From assembly GCA_022496805.1 (NCBI GenBank), contig CM040085.1, forward strand, positions 27,433,811 to 27,497,810: a stretch of DNA of 64,000 nucleotides. The letters run 5' to 3'. Both the position numbers and the translations under genes were made by a program. The notes beneath the pieces are model-generated. The model searched no databases. It saw only the letters and a list, made by a program, of their open reading frames with translations, and was not told where the DNA came from. Shown here piece after piece: positions 1 to 11,853 of this stretch (the stretch's first letter is position 1; every line of letters starts with the position of its first letter). Source of the DNA: Pohlia nutans (taxonomy: Eukaryota > Streptophyta > Bryopsida > Bryales > Mniaceae).

Positions 1-313
1 AAAGGAAAATGTTTAGCTGCTAGTAAAATTTAATGTTAGTTATTAATAGCCGAATTTTTAATAATTATTTTTGAAAGTACCGACCCCTACTTTTTGAACT
101 TTTATTAATTATTCGACACCAAAGTGCCGACCCTGCCTTCCTACTACGGTACATGATGCATATATATTTACTACATTGATCAATAAATACACGACACAAA
201 ATTATCAAATAATATGTGCAAATACAATAACTATAATAGATTAGCGGTTAAAACTACTATCACATGAATCTTTATTAAATAAACACTACCAAACCTAATA
301 TATATTCAACTCC
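1..313. other. AT-rich sequence, no gene seen
   Basis: Very AT-rich non-coding sequence. I see no reading frame, repeat or RNA gene that I can support. Confidence 0.5.
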
Positions 314-856
314 TTAAAAAAACAACTCCACGTCTTGTTCACCTTCACATTCTTGAGTATTTGGCACAATACTACAACTACCTTTTACAATTGTTTGTTG
401 ACAATTTTGGCACTCAATGATAGTAACTCCATTAAAAATTATATTTAACCCTTCACAATTAAGACACTCTTCCCTACAAAGCTTAGGCAATTTTACCCTT
501 GTGCGTTTTTTTTGCACAAGTTCTCTTTATCGTAGTAACTTGATACCACTATTTGGTCTTGGAGATTGTTGTACACATTCTTCTTGGCCACTCAAATCTT
601 TGTAATCCAATCTTCGTTTTTTCCTTTGACTTCCATGTCCAAGTCTTGTGTTTGTAACATTCTCTTGTAGGGGGATGATACTTTTACCTTCTTTCGGCAT
701 CAAAATGAGACTTGGCCTCAATTTCAATTTCATAAACTCTTGAAAAACCGCAATAAACATTTCTCCGGCTCTCTTCAAAGCATTTTGTTTCTCCGTCGTT
801 AAACTCGCAGAGTTTTCACATGGAATGTTGTGTGAGGCTGTCATGTTGTGAATCAT
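314..856 (-). pseudogene. Broken reading frame with Cys pairs, probably transposon-derived
   Basis: Two stretches lie in one minus-strand frame, 856-527 (109 residues) and 517-314 (67 residues), separated by a stop codon near 527. The first half is rich in Lys and Arg, with a basic run RKKRR. The second half has cysteines spaced like a small zinc-binding segment (CREECLNC, later CQNC). I do not recognise the family. Its small size, the internal stop and the nearby MULE remnant suggest the C-terminal tail of a transposase of the MULE/FAR1 kind, but this is inference. It may also be chance coding potential. Confidence 0.3.
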
Positions 857-1079
857 CGAGACGGTCCACTTTAGCAGTAAACCTTTACCGCAAAGGTTTT
901 GATTTATTTTGCATTATTTATTTGTCTAAACACGACATTTTAGCCGATTAGACAATTTCCCGCTTTGAGTGTTGTTTGGTTTGGTTTTTTACCGGCCTTT
1001 TCTATTTTATCCTTTTTGTCTAAGTAGTTTTAGTTGTTTATGGATTTCTAACCATTTAACTGTGGGATTTTTGGTGTTT

Positions 1080-1345
1080 GGACCATTTGGCCTATTGTAT
1101 TGATCTATTATTTTGGCCTATTATTCTAGTTCATTCTTTTAGTCTAATTTATTAGTCCATTCCATTAGTTTATTTTAGTCTATTCTTTGGGTTATTATTT
1201 TGGTCTATTATTCGCCTATTATTTTAGTCTATTATTTATTCTATCTTCCTAGCCTATTATTTATTCTATCTTCCTAGCCTATTATTTATTCTATCTTTCT
1301 AGCCTATTATTTATTCTATCCTTTTAGCCTATTCGCTAGTCTATT
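1080..1345. repeat. T-rich minisatellite, about 25-bp unit
   Basis: The motif TTCCTAGCCTATTATTTATT recurs with a period of about 25-26 bases in its clearest part (about 1228-1332, four copies). More diverged copies of 'TAGTCTATTATTT' extend back to about 1080. Confidence 0.6.
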
Positions 1346-1999
1346 CTTTTGGGTTTATTATTTTAGTTGATTAGTTTAGTTTATTGGTTTGATCTATCAG
1401 GCTAATTGGGTTTATTATTTTCTTGGTAGACAAGTGGGGGAAAAATTAGAACTCCTGGTTTGCTATGAGCAAAGTGGGAGTTTTGTGAAGATAAGATGGA
1501 GATTAGGCCAAGTGGATGAAATCCGCTTGGATGAGCAAGGGTTTTGGATAGATGTAGCTTTGGGGTGGGATTTTGAATCCCACCCCTATCGCTTGAGAGC
1601 CAGTTAGTTAGTGGTGTGCCGTTAGTGTTTGGAGAGAGACGCTGCTCAGATCTAGATCTAGCTTTTAATACTTGGGATTTTTTGAAAAGAGTTTTTGGAA
1701 AAAATCATAAAATATTAGTGTAGGGACTTGGGGAGATTAACTGTAGAGATTAGTTTAAGTGTTTGGAATTGGGAGACTGGGGATTCTTGGGTTAGGCTTT
1801 AGACCTGCAGAAACGAGGTTGCAGCAGCTCCGGAACGACAGGCAACACATGAAGCAGGGCGAGATCAAACTTAGAGGACGGATTCTAGTGGCGGAAACAC
1901 AAGACAAGGCGCAGCAAGAAGATCACGGAACCTCAGGCGAATTGCAAGAGGAGGGCGCACCAGGGCGAGGCGGAACCGACGTGGAGGAGTACCAACGCT
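1346..1999. other. Intergenic / 5' flank of the CCS remnant
   Basis: The first half is T-rich. From about 1790 the sequence becomes GC-rich like the pseudogene that follows and may be its former 5' part, but I could not recognise a protein in it. Confidence 0.4.
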
Positions 2000-2535
2000 C
2001 ATGAGGGCTGCAGCGTTGGTGAGTGTGAGGGCTGCGTCGACTGCAGATTTCGGGAGTCGCAGCGGCGGGGACCAGGGACCGGCGGCAACATCGACAAACC
2101 AAGAAACGAAGACGACCACGGAATCAGGGCCTGAGGTGCACGGAGTGGTGCGATTCGCGCAAGCGAGCGATGGACAACAGGAGTGCACCATCGAAGTTGT
2201 GATCGATGGCCTAGCTCCTGGTGCTCACGGCTGGAGCATTCATGAGTTCGGCGACCTCACCGTGGCGCTTTGAGTACCGGCCCTGCTTACACCTTCCGCA
2301 CTGTCCTCCCTAAGGAGGAATGTGGGAATGGGTGGGCAACTTGGAATCGTTGATGGTGGACAGTGTAGGACATGTGCAAAGCACTTCCAGTAATGACAGG
2401 ATTACGGTGGCGGACATAATCGTTCGCTCAGTGGTGTTGTATGGCCAAGGCTATGGCGATGATTTTGAGAGCCCCGACGCCATGACCGAATTCCAACAAA
2501 GGAGATCAACCCCTTTATTCCTTTCCGCGTGATAA
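2000..2535 (+). pseudogene. CCS: Copper chaperone for superoxide dismutase (CCS), broken copy
   Basis: CCS delivers copper to Cu/Zn superoxide dismutase and has an N-terminal CxxC metal domain followed by a SOD-like domain. The frame from about 2140 reads GVVRFAQ, then IDGLAPGAHGWSIHEFGDLT, which matches the start of the SOD-like domain of plant CCS. The frame then hits a stop after GDLT. Skipping two bases near 2264 gives GALSTGPAY, the expected continuation (family: GAASTG). A further shift gives VGNLESL and ITVADIIVRSVVLYG at 2323-2450, the end of that domain. Near 2021 another frame reads ECEGCVD, like the CxxC copper site. There is no obvious intron, so it may be an old retrocopy. At least two frameshifts make it non-functional. 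Family assignment is secure; the 5' limit is not. Confidence 0.75.
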
Positions 2536-2782
2536 TTCGGAGGGAGGACATGGTGATATTACAGAGGGAGACCTATTCTCCCTTCTCCTTCCCAATTTGA
2601 TGATGATTATTGAGTGTTAGTATGCATGGATGATTATGAGAGTTGAAACACTTTGTAATACCTTAAAATTGGTGATTGTAATTGCCACAATCTTTGTATG
2701 TTGTTCCATGATTTTCTTCCAATTGTTGTCCATTGTAATGTTTTGGACTTGGTTGTTGTATTGTTGTGTTGTAGGGTGTAAA

Positions 2783-2916
2783 TTGGTCCGGTGAGGGTTA
2801 TAGCGCGGAAGCGCTACCCAATTTTCACCGGGCCAATTAGGTGTTTGTGTATAATTTAGGGATAAAAATTAGGGTTTTGGGCACGACGCGGAACGCTGCC
2901 CAAATTTCCCAAAATC
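2783..2916. repeat. Two GC-rich hairpins in AT-rich DNA
   Basis: About 2783-2840 forms an imperfect palindrome (AATTGGTCCGGTGA ... TCACCGGGCCAATT) around the core GCGCGGAAGCGC. About 2876-2908 forms a second (TTTGGGCA ... TGCCCAAA) around GCGGAACGC. The two are of similar design and lie about 90 bases apart. Confidence 0.55.
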
Positions 2917-3030
2917 CTTAATTAGTTCGTAGCTGTCTTGTTTAATTTGCTAGGGTTGTGTCTTGTAGAATTTGGGAATTAGGGAAATGCCCAATTATGG
3001 GATCTTGATACCCTTGTGATTTTATGTATT

Positions 3031-3479
3031 TGTGCTGTAATTTTAGGGTTAGGATGATTTTAGGGTACTTAAGTGCATAATTTGCCCAATTTAACCTCAA
3101 TTCTTGAATGCCAAGAGGTGTAGGGGAAGCGGGGCAATTTGGAGCACCTCACACCCTTTTTAGCTCATTTTTTAATAATTTGTATGTGCTGTAATTTTTA
3201 GACTTAGGTGCAAAAACCCTAATTAGAGATGTTTAATCACTAAATTGAACCCAATTATGGCACGTGATGCCTAGGGGGATAAGTGAAGTGTTTAGGGGTG
3301 GCTTAGTGTTCGTTGATTGCCCATTTCATTCCCTTGTGTGTGCTGTAATTTTTAAGAACACACCCGTTTTGGTCAATTTTCATCGTTTTTTATCATTTTG
3401 AGCTTAGTAAATTGCTTCGCGTTTGCCTAGGTTAATAGGAGTCCACTGCTTGGAGAATATCACACCCACCCTCGGCCGG
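3031..3479. repeat. Diverged tandem repeat, 154-bp period
   Basis: The motif TGTGCTGTAATTTT begins at 3031, 3185 and 3339, exactly 154 bases apart. Surrounding sequence (a GGGGAAG/GGGGATAAG segment and a CCCAATT segment) recurs at similar offsets. The copies are otherwise strongly diverged. Confidence 0.45.
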
Positions 3480-6210
3480 CTATTTGTTGTTTTGATCGGG
3501 TAACCGGTCAAAGTGCTCATACATGTTCGAGAGGTTTAAAAACATCTCTTTCATAAGTTTAATTTCACTATTTGGATTTAGGCAAGGTCCGTTGTTTGCA
3601 TCTCCACCTTGACTTTCATTTGGAAGCCCACTTGGATGTTCATTTAGATCCTCACTTGGGCCCCCATTTGGACTGTCACTTAACAACTCACAAGCATCTT
3701 CATTGAAATCTTCCAAGTCATGAATAAAACCATGAGATTCATGCATGCCTGGTAAAAAATCACGCAAATGTTGAAATTCAACGTCAACAATTTGCTTTAC
3801 AGCCAGTATATGTTTGCATATTGGACCATAGTTATTACACTCGCACCATTCACGAGATAAACTAACTATATACCATTTGTTTGATACCGTCTAACTTCGG
3901 AACGCAAACTCCAGATGACATGAATCAATGATTTCTAGATTTGTTGATCGATCTTCTTCATATCGTTGGACTAATTTCTTAGCCTTTTGTAACCTCGTTG
4001 TTCGACTCTTGTTTCCTCCTCTAATCGAATACATGCACGATTCACTCAACTAATGAACATTATTGTAATATTCATCCACGGTTAATCCTTCAAATTGTCG
4101 ATCAGTGTCTTGATTACCAATTAGTGCAAAAATAAGTTCATCAAGTCTTCGATTGCCTTTTCCATTCAGCAAAGTATACTTTACATATTGTCACATGCAT
4201 TCAACAAGGTTTGTTGTGTTTGCATGTTCATACCTAAACATCCTAGCCCATCTAGGCCACATAGGTTTCCAAGGACTGTTGTCCCCTACCCAACCTTGTT
4301 CAATATACTTTAATACACTTGCATTATTGACATATTTCCTCTTCACCCTTTGATATGCTCTATTGAAACTGTCCTCGATGTCCGCCTTTAAAATAACGCA
4401 CATTTCTTTATACAAATCATTGCAAAATATTTCAGGCAACTTAGGCAACAAATAATCTACCTATACCTTTTTTGCATGAATCCAACAGAGTAGCGATTGA
4501 CACTTTGTTTGGATTCCACTAATTTCTTGATTTTCCCAACACCAAACGTCTTTATCAATTGCCCTCTTTATAGCGATTTTTGTCATGTCACAATTGCGTT
4601 CAGACGAATTGCAGCCCTGTTTTGAAACACAACTTTTTTAGTAAGCCACGATGTCGTTCCTACTTGTCTACTTTTATTATCGTTATTACAAAGCATTAGA
4701 AATATGAGCATACCCAATCCGTTTGCATTGGGATACATTCTAGCAAATAATGACATGCCCTATTAATTTATTTTAAATGTGGAATCAATCACCCATGCCG
4801 AATTTGGAGTTATAGTCATTCCCTGCGTAAGCATCTCTTCGGTCTGCATGACTATCACAAATGGGCGCTTACTTGGATCCGGATTTAGAGTGTCATAGGA
4901 TTGATGCAAAATTACTTTTTTTTTTTCAATCCATTTGGGAACCGTCTGTTTTACTACTTCGTAATCATCTTTAGTACATCTTTCTCACATTTGAAGATGA
5001 TACGACATGTCTAAGGCATCTTTTGGATGCAAAAAGAAACAATACGTTTTTTGTTCGTGCAAAAGGACGCTGTCGCGCAAGATGTCTTCGCATCTCTTTG
5101 AATATGCTAGTACTAATTGGATGGTATTCAAGTTTCTCAACATCTCAGCACAATTGTTTATCGTACATTGGTGAACGGGTAAAAAATAACAATCCGATCG
5201 TGACCTTGGTTCATGTCATGTATGTTCCTCATTCACATGAATCTCAATATCTCGGCCTACTTCATTTGGACATATGACTTTCACTGCAAACTTGCATCGC
5301 ACATATTTAGCAGTACAGTATTGCTTCTCTCTATCATTCAATCCGTCATCAATATGTGATTTACTTTGGAACTTCCGTCCTCGGTGATACACATATTTTT
5401 TCACCTTTGTTGAATAAGGCCTCACTTGATTGTCATTTCATTTGATTGTAAGCGTACCATATGTTGAACTCTTATGTTATTCAAAAACGCTTCCTCCTCT
5501 GTCAATGGCATTATGTACTTTGATGTGTATTGTCGGAATGTACAAACCATTCTTTCATGTGATGGGTGCCTCAAGTGACAGCCGGAACATGAGCTATTCA
5601 CCTTTTCAATGAAAGGTTTAGAGATGCCATTCATTTGTGTACCCACTAACCACATTTCCTCCCTAATTCTAGAAGCAGTATCTTTGTATGCTTCATGTCT
5701 TGCTCCCCCGCAATGCGCTTTTAAAATAATTGATGATCATTCATCAATTTAAGGGACAATAAGATGAGGATGCTTCTTATTGAAAAAAAATGCTCTTCCC
5801 TATTTGCAATTTTTCCAATTCCAAATTACCTCCTATACCGTTCCCACTTTTTCAAAATCCCTGTGTGCCATGCATCTAATGAATTTCCTTCCTGACAAAA
5901 AAAATTAGATCTAACGTGCTAATAGTATCCGCCGAGGGCACTATCCCATGCACACATCAATTTATGAAATAATTTCCCAATTCCCGTTTACAGAGTAGTA
6001 TGTGGTATGCAAAAACATAGAAGGATTTAAGTTTTCCTCTTGAACCCTATCCACATGTTCCCAACTTCTTCATTTTCATCACTTTCTAGCAGCGGTGGTA
6101 AATCGATCTCAATGTCATTATCGGAAAGAAGATCATCGAGGTTGAGAACCTCGAAAACATCTCCCACATCGTCCATTTTGCCAATACCTTTGTTCGAGAT
6201 CAATTTCATC
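3480..6210 (-). pseudogene. Mutator-like (MULE) transposase, decayed
   Basis: MULE transposases cut and paste DNA with a DDE catalytic core. Reading the minus strand from 6210 down: an acidic N-terminal segment (6209-6027), a Cys-containing segment (5655-5216) that may be a zinc-binding DNA-binding region, then at about 4800 AWVIDSTFKIN, which carries the first catalytic Asp (codon 4786-4784). Next are YPNANGLGMLIFLML (about 4735), CDMTKIAIKRAIDKDVW with LLCWIHAKK (about 4600-4460, matching the family's C-x-W-H-x-K-K block), and the long block 4451-4080 containing WARMFRYEHANTTNLVECM. The tail at 3767-3480 is acidic. Frameshifts and stops separate every block, so it is inactive. I could not define terminal repeats or target duplications. 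Confidence 0.7.
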
Positions 6211-6374
6211 TCAACCGTCCTCTTATGGTCTATAAGACAATTTTGTTATATTTGCACTTCCAACACACGATAAAGTGAGTTTCAAATAAATAATATTAAA
6301 TTCTCAAATTTCCCAAAGAATTCACAATCATCATGACAAATTGTCGTCAACAATGATCTATCACAATCACTACC

Positions 6375-6895
6375 ACATTTGCCATGGTGGTCCCCGCCAC
6401 CACGTGTTCAAAGGATTAGAAGTGGTCATGAATATCACCACCGTTTAATCATAGTGGTGTCCGCCACCTCGTGTTTAAATTAATTGAATTGGTGGCGGAC
6501 ACTACCACTCCTTGCCCCGTTGGTGCCCACCACCAATTGCCAACAAACAGTTAAAGTGGTGGCGGGTACCACCACTTCTAACCTCGTTGGTGCTTGCTAC
6601 TAATTATCAACAAATATTTAAAGTGGTGGCGGGCACCTCCACTCATAACCCCGTTGGTGCCCGCCATCCCGTGTCCAAATACATTTAAAGTGGTGACAGG
6701 CTCCGCCAGTGGTGTTTGTCACCACTTGTCCGAAGTATTAGAAGTGGTGGCAAGCACCACCACCCCTCCAAACCGGTGGCAATAGCCACCACGTGTTCAA
6801 TTTTTTCGAAGTAGTGGTGATGACAGTCACCACCACTCACATGCCATTTCCCCATTTTTTTGGGTGGTGGTGACAGTTACCATCACCCCATGCAT
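6375..6895. repeat. GGTGGC/GCCACC satellite
   Basis: About seven diverged units of roughly 70-75 bases, each holding self-complementary blocks such as GTGGTGGCGGGCACCACCAC followed by an AT-rich spacer (TGTCCAAATACATTTAAA and similar). Each unit can fold on itself. The array lies between the MULE and Harbinger remnants. Confidence 0.7.
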
Positions 6896-7338
6896 GTTGT
6901 TATAAAGGTTCAGTCCACAATTTCTATACATGTTATTGAAGTTGTAGACAACGAATTCATTCTTAAGATCTATCACTGTGATAGTATCAACGAATTTAAA
7001 AAACGTTCTCATGAGTAATGGGTGACAGCAATCATTGCCGCTTGCGTAATTGGTATTAGGGGGAGGTATGGTAAATATGAGCAATTACTTATTGCAGATG
7101 GGGAAACTGAGAACGACAATGATGTAGTCGCTTTGAGTCACCATTTCAACAAATAATACATCCACATCGTTGAAGCCTTCTACAATGGGCAATGTGTAAT
7201 GGTTCTCTTCAAAAATTTGGGAGTAATACAACAAGGTGATCGATGTCTCCTTACGAACGCAAGTATTATACTGTCTACAGTAGTCGATGATTTCACGCGT
7301 TCTCAACTTGTTCGGACGGAAATTGAGCTTTTGAATAC
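6896..7338. other. Flank of Harbinger remnant
   Basis: No supported gene. Open frames on both strands here are short and unlike known proteins; this may be the 5' region of the following element. Confidence 0.35.
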
Positions 7339-8520
7339 GATGTCGGATAGCGGTTTATCGGACGTGGATTTGTGGGGTTCGGATGATAGTGACGACGACT
7401 TGAGGGAGATGGACGAGGAGGTTCGAATGATTTTTCAATACGTTGTCGCGGCGACAAATTCGTACCACCTATTTAATGCGAATGAGTGGCTAGAAGGTGG
7501 AGCCTAGTCAGTTAATCCACATCGAGGTGTTCGAGACTTGCTTGGTTGGTTACGAGAAATGCGGAGCATGTTCAAGACCATTACTAATTTTACATTGCAG
7601 GAGTTTAATGAACTTTGTAGATTGGTAAGTCTTGTTATTACAAGCAATGCGAAGTCCATTGGTGGTCCTCTAGTTCAACAAGGACGACGGCCAATATTGA
7701 GTCCTGAGCAAAGCTTCTAAACTTCATATGGTTCATGAAGTGTGATAATGTCACAACGTACGACTCATTCTACTGGAATTGATCACAAAGTTGTATCTGT
7801 GATGATGCAATTTTGTTGCATCTTGCGTTTGCAAGGGGATCGGGGACAAGATTCAATGGCCGGATGTTGAAAAAAGTTGCAAAGCGAGTCAAACGTTGCC
7901 GCAATATCCGGATGCTTCGGTTTCATAGACGGAACATTGGTGGGGATTCGACGGCCATTGAAAAAGTCAAATCATGCAAGATGGTTCAACGGGCACAAGA
8001 AGATGTATTCTATGAATAACACAGTGATCATTGATCACGATAGACTATTCATTCACGTCGACGGTGATTATCCGGGATCATTTCATGACGTGACTATTCT
8101 AAAGTATTTCAACGTCTATGATGAATATTACGAAAGGTTCACTTAAGTGGATGGCTACCACGAGTACCTTCTTGGTGATTCCAGTTACCAAGGTGAAGAA
8201 CAGTTCATGATGAGGGAGGCTCGACAACTAGGAATTACCAGATGATGCAGATGAAGGTTTGGTAAAAGCATACAACAAAATGCATGCTGGCTATCGTGTG
8301 CGAGTGGTATGGCGCATTGGTAGTTTAAAGCAGAAATGACGAAAATTTATGAAGCGGTATGATGCGACGATGTCGAAGTACGACGGTTTTTTCATATCGG
8401 CATGTTTGATGACAAACTTCATTCATCGACGACGAATGGATTGCAGTTATGAATTGGTTGGAACACCAAACATTGATGTCGAAGAGCACGGGTGGGAAGG
8501 AGATTATTATAATACTATAT
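7339..8520 (+). pseudogene. PIF/Harbinger transposase, decayed
   Basis: Harbinger nucleases (DDE superfamily 4) move elements that insert at TWA sites. Visible in order: an acidic N-terminus (MSDSGLSDVDLWGSDDSDDD at about 7340); RSMFKTITNFTLQEFNELCRLV (7567-7625), the usual helix ahead of the core; GCFGFIDGTLVGIRRP (about 7910-7960), with the first catalytic Asp; HVDGDYPGSFHDVTIL (8057-8104), with the second; GYHEYLLGDSSYQG (about 8150); and the conserved end NFIHRRRMDCSYELVGTPN to HGWEGDYYNTI, stopping at 8520. Stops at 7505, 7718 and 8144 and several shifts between blocks show it is dead. Terminal repeats were not identified. Confidence 0.75.
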
Positions 8521-8727
8521 AAAATGATACTTTAAAAATAGTATTATATAGTTTAAAGAGTATGAAAAAAATGTATTGTTTATCTAATATGTATTAGGTT
8601 TATATATTTGGATGTGAATCAAAGCTCAATTTTTCTATGCCATATGCACATACGCGTTATTGTCAATCCAAGAAATCACAATTATGTTTGACCAATTGTC
8701 GTTACAAATACAATTTAGATAAAATTT

Positions 8728-8798
8728 AAAAGGTAAAAGTGTGTTGAGGTAGGTTTGAGGTGCACCTCAAGCCTACCTCAACACACTTTTACTTTTTA
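8728..8798. repeat. Near-perfect palindrome, about 33-bp arms
   Basis: AAAAGTGTGTTGAGGTAGG followed by a short TTGAGGTG|CACCTCAA centre (axis at 8762/8763) and the reverse complement. Only two mismatches in about 33 base pairs. Confidence 0.8.
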
Positions 8799-8828
8799 GG
8801 AATACAATTCAGAAAAAAACTAAAAAAT

Positions 8829-8888
8829 AGAAGTATGTTGAGGTAGGTTTGAGGAACACCTCAAGCCTACCTCATCACACTTTTTTTT
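8829..8888. repeat. Second copy of the same palindrome
   Basis: Same core as the copy 90 bases upstream (TGTTGAGGTAGGTTTGAGG ... CCTCAAGCCTACCTCATCAC), with a two-base loop and slightly shorter arms. Confidence 0.75.
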
Positions 8889-10319
8889 TAAATGACACAT
8901 GCATGAAGGTAATTTCCCAGAAAACATATAATAATAATTGCATGCTCCAAAAAGTCACTAAGAAATGTATAGTTTATACCTACAAAAATGAAAGTTGTAA
9001 TATTTGACGATGAATTATTTAAGAGAATATATTGGAATAATTCTCTATAATTTAATATAATAGCATGTCACAAAATTCACCCTAAAAACCTAAACTTTGA
9101 CACGATAGGCTGAAAAATGTGGCACAAAAATTGGCTTTGGACATTTTATTTTATTATAATATCGTAAGTAGAAGTTATATCTTTCAAGAGAAGAATTTGG
9201 GAAGAATGGGCACCATACAAAAAAATTATACAAGTTGCAAATTTTACAAGTACAATAAAATGTTTTACAAAAACATGAATAGAAAGAGGAAAAATTGATG
9301 CTAAAGATACATGAAATTGCCTCTATAATTAGAAACGTAGATCTTTTATCGTATATCAATTCTACAATATTCTTTCAAACAATATTTTTTATTGTTTTTT
9401 CTCAAATTGTCAATTCCATGGACAACTTGTGACCTTTAGGGGTTATTAGTGTTTCATTACAAAAAATTAACTAAATGTGGAATAATAAATAGTGTGCAAT
9501 AGTATAATTCTCACTATTAGATTCTACTTATTTTAGAAAATCATTGTATTGATTTGATTATTTGAGCTAAGAATGAGACTTGACTAAAACCACCCTTGTT
9601 TATATTCTTAAATCACAATATCTTATTTTGAAGATCCATACGATACAAATGGTAGTGAACTCGCACAAAAGCCAAAGAATCTTTGGATGGATGAAAAATT
9701 TCACAATGTGTAGTCAATAAAGATGTAAATTTAAAAATGGCAAAACGAGTTCGCATGAGGGGTATTGGACAAAACATAGATGTGTTATAATGTGTGCTTT
9801 CCATATGTTTGATGAAGTTTGGTTCACTAGTCAAAATGTAGGGCATCATTGCTACAAATTATCCATATGGTTTAACTTCCTAAAATAACTTTAGATGTTT
9901 CTTTAATGAATTTAAACGCATTAACCTTGATTTTTTTTATAAAATAAAATTTTCGCTTTTAGAGTTTAAATTTTAGAATGATTGGTTAAAGTTGGTTCAT
10001 TTGTTGTAAACTTCAAAAAAATAAAAGAAATGACGGAGGGAACATCATTACTTTCCCAAACCGCAAATTTTACAACACTATGACAAAGTTGAGGTGATAC
10101 ACTTTGAAAAATTCTCTTGGGTGAAGTTAAACTCCGATTGACATAATTCAAATTGTGTTGGAAAATAGGCTTGATTTAGTATTTAAAAATTAAGGTAAAA
10201 AAGAAATTCAAAAAAATATTCTTTTGTACCATTAAATATAGGTAGCGACCAAAAAACAATCATTTGAGTGTTAAGGGGTTAAGGTATAACGAACCCATTT
10301 CAAAAAAATAAAAATAAAA
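8889..10319. other. AT-rich intergenic DNA
   Basis: No gene, repeat array or clear element end seen. Frames of 60-90 codons on the minus strand (9090-9359, 9613-9849, 9966-10151) have no recognisable motif and the base composition of random AT-rich DNA. Confidence 0.45.
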
Positions 10320-10337
10320 AATCGAACAAATACATAC

Positions 10338-10450
10338 CATGCCGGGCCGGGTATGATGTGGGGGCTGCGTATGAGGCCGGGCCGGGTATGAGGTCGGGCC
10401 GGATATTCATGTGGGCCGGGTTCTTACCCACCCTAAACCGGGTATTCAGG
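10338..10450. repeat. GC-rich short repeat (GGGCCGGGTATGA)
   Basis: The motif GGGCCGGGTATGA or close variants (GGGCCGGATATTCA, GGGCCGGGTTCTTAC) recurs four or five times in about 110 bases. It stands out sharply from AT-rich flanks. Confidence 0.6.
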
Positions 10451-10734
10451 TGGAGCCAAACGCATGTGGAGTGGGTAGCTCGTGGGATGGCTGATCAACC
10501 ATGATAGGATCCAAGAAATACACCTGTCTCTTTGCCAGCTTGTCTCATCCGACTGTCCCTCCTCACAAACCGCAATCCTTCCTATTTCATGATATTTCAA
10601 GATTCTTACAACCCGAACTCCATGGAAACCATGAGTTTTGAACATGGATTTTGATTTCGGTTACACTCTGAAACAGCTTGATTTTTCATTTCCACGAATT
10701 TCTGGGGTCAGAACTCATGTTCTGATTTAGGTTA

Positions 10735-11073
10735 ACTCTAATATGTGCATGAAATTGCTCTGATGAATTGAATTGTAATACTTTAAGTGTAGTGATTTTT
10801 TTAGATTTTTGGTTACTTAACTCTATGAGTTGACTTTTTCCTGAGCACTTTTACACTTATATCTTAGAAATTTTTGGTGAATCATTGCAACATGAAATGA
10901 GGCATAAAATTTTCACAAATCATCTCCTTTCTAATCGGTTCACACATGCATTATGCTAACTTCTCATAAAATCTATAGTAAGAAATCCATACCTCAAAAA
11001 GTGCATGTCGGATGAGAAAACAGAGGTTGATTCTGTTAATCATCTAGAAAATGGATGGTTGAACGATTAGGGG
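10735..11073 (+). mobile_element. Partial copy of the TTAA-flanked 0.55-kb element
   Basis: Closely similar to 21825-22145 and more distantly to 45190-45511 (shared blocks: TGCAACATGAAATGAGGCAT, TCACAAATCATC, AAAAAGTGCATG). The right end reads TTAGGGG followed by TTAA (11074-11077), like the full copies. The left end is missing. Confidence 0.6.
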
Positions 11074-11079
11074 TTAAAT

Positions 11080-11430
11080 ATTTATTTTTGCAAGATTTAT
11101 TTCCTTTGGAGCCTTCAAATGCACAGTGAACTCAAAGAATGTATACCGGTAGTTTATATTCATATTGAATATGATTCAATTCACCATATTTGCTCCCGAA
11201 ATTTGATTTAGACATTTTTTTTCAAGCTTTACTTTTAGTATCCTTTTTTTAATATTTTAATTTGAAACTTTGGATTGAAGCACCTAATAGGACAATGGAG
11301 GGCGCAACCAAATTGGAACTTAAATATATATTGGTAACTTATAGCCTTTGACCCAAAAAATTGTAATTTCAGCATTAAGAATGATTTTTTTGGTTTGGTT
11401 TACTGTGCTTTCACCCAATAATCTGTGCAT
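11080..11430 (+). repeat. Dispersed repeat, inverted copy at about 22790-23145
   Basis: Blocks such as GGAGCCTTCAAATGCACAGT, TTGGATTGAAGCACCTAATAG and TGTGCTTTCACCCAAT reappear as the reverse complement at about 22790-23145, with many point differences. Confidence 0.6.
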
Positions 11431-11454
11431 CACTCAACCTTTCTCCATCCCGTT

Positions 11455-11690
11455 GTTTATTAATCGATGAAGTATTAAAAAAATCAATTTTGATAACATT
11501 AGTTGTAAAAAAATTCCACAAAAAACATTTAAATCATTTAAATTATATTTTTAAATTAGTTAATCTAATAAAAATAATTATGAATTCCTAGAAAAATCGT
11601 CTTGGTAGTCTAATGATAAAAGAAATTGGCTAAAAGGAAAATGATAAAGTTAAAAACAAACAAAATATTTCATGCAAAATTGTCCTGCAG
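11455..11690 (+). repeat. Dispersed AT-rich repeat, copies at 24.8 and 25.5 kb
   Basis: The order GATAACATTAGTTGTAA, AAAACATTTAAATCATTT, GTCTTGGTAGTCTAATGATA is shared in direct orientation with about 24770-24990 and 25500-25640. Confidence 0.55.
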
Positions 11691-11853
11691 TAATAAAGAT
11701 AAAAATATAAAATATAAGAGTGAAATGTCGTTTATTTTTATATATTCTCTCAAGGAGTACACTATTCATTAAAACCAAGAATCATGTGCGTGCATTCCCC
11801 TTATTAAAACATCCATGTATACATTTTTGTGCTAAAATCAAAAAATATATGTA

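Noticed and set aside
6375..6895. CRISPR array
   Set aside because: Units are self-complementary and diverged, spacers are not unique sequences, and the DNA is plant nuclear; it is a satellite.
9090..9849. Minus-strand frames of 89 and 78 residues
   Set aside because: AT-rich chance frames; Phe/Tyr/Asn-rich translations without motifs.
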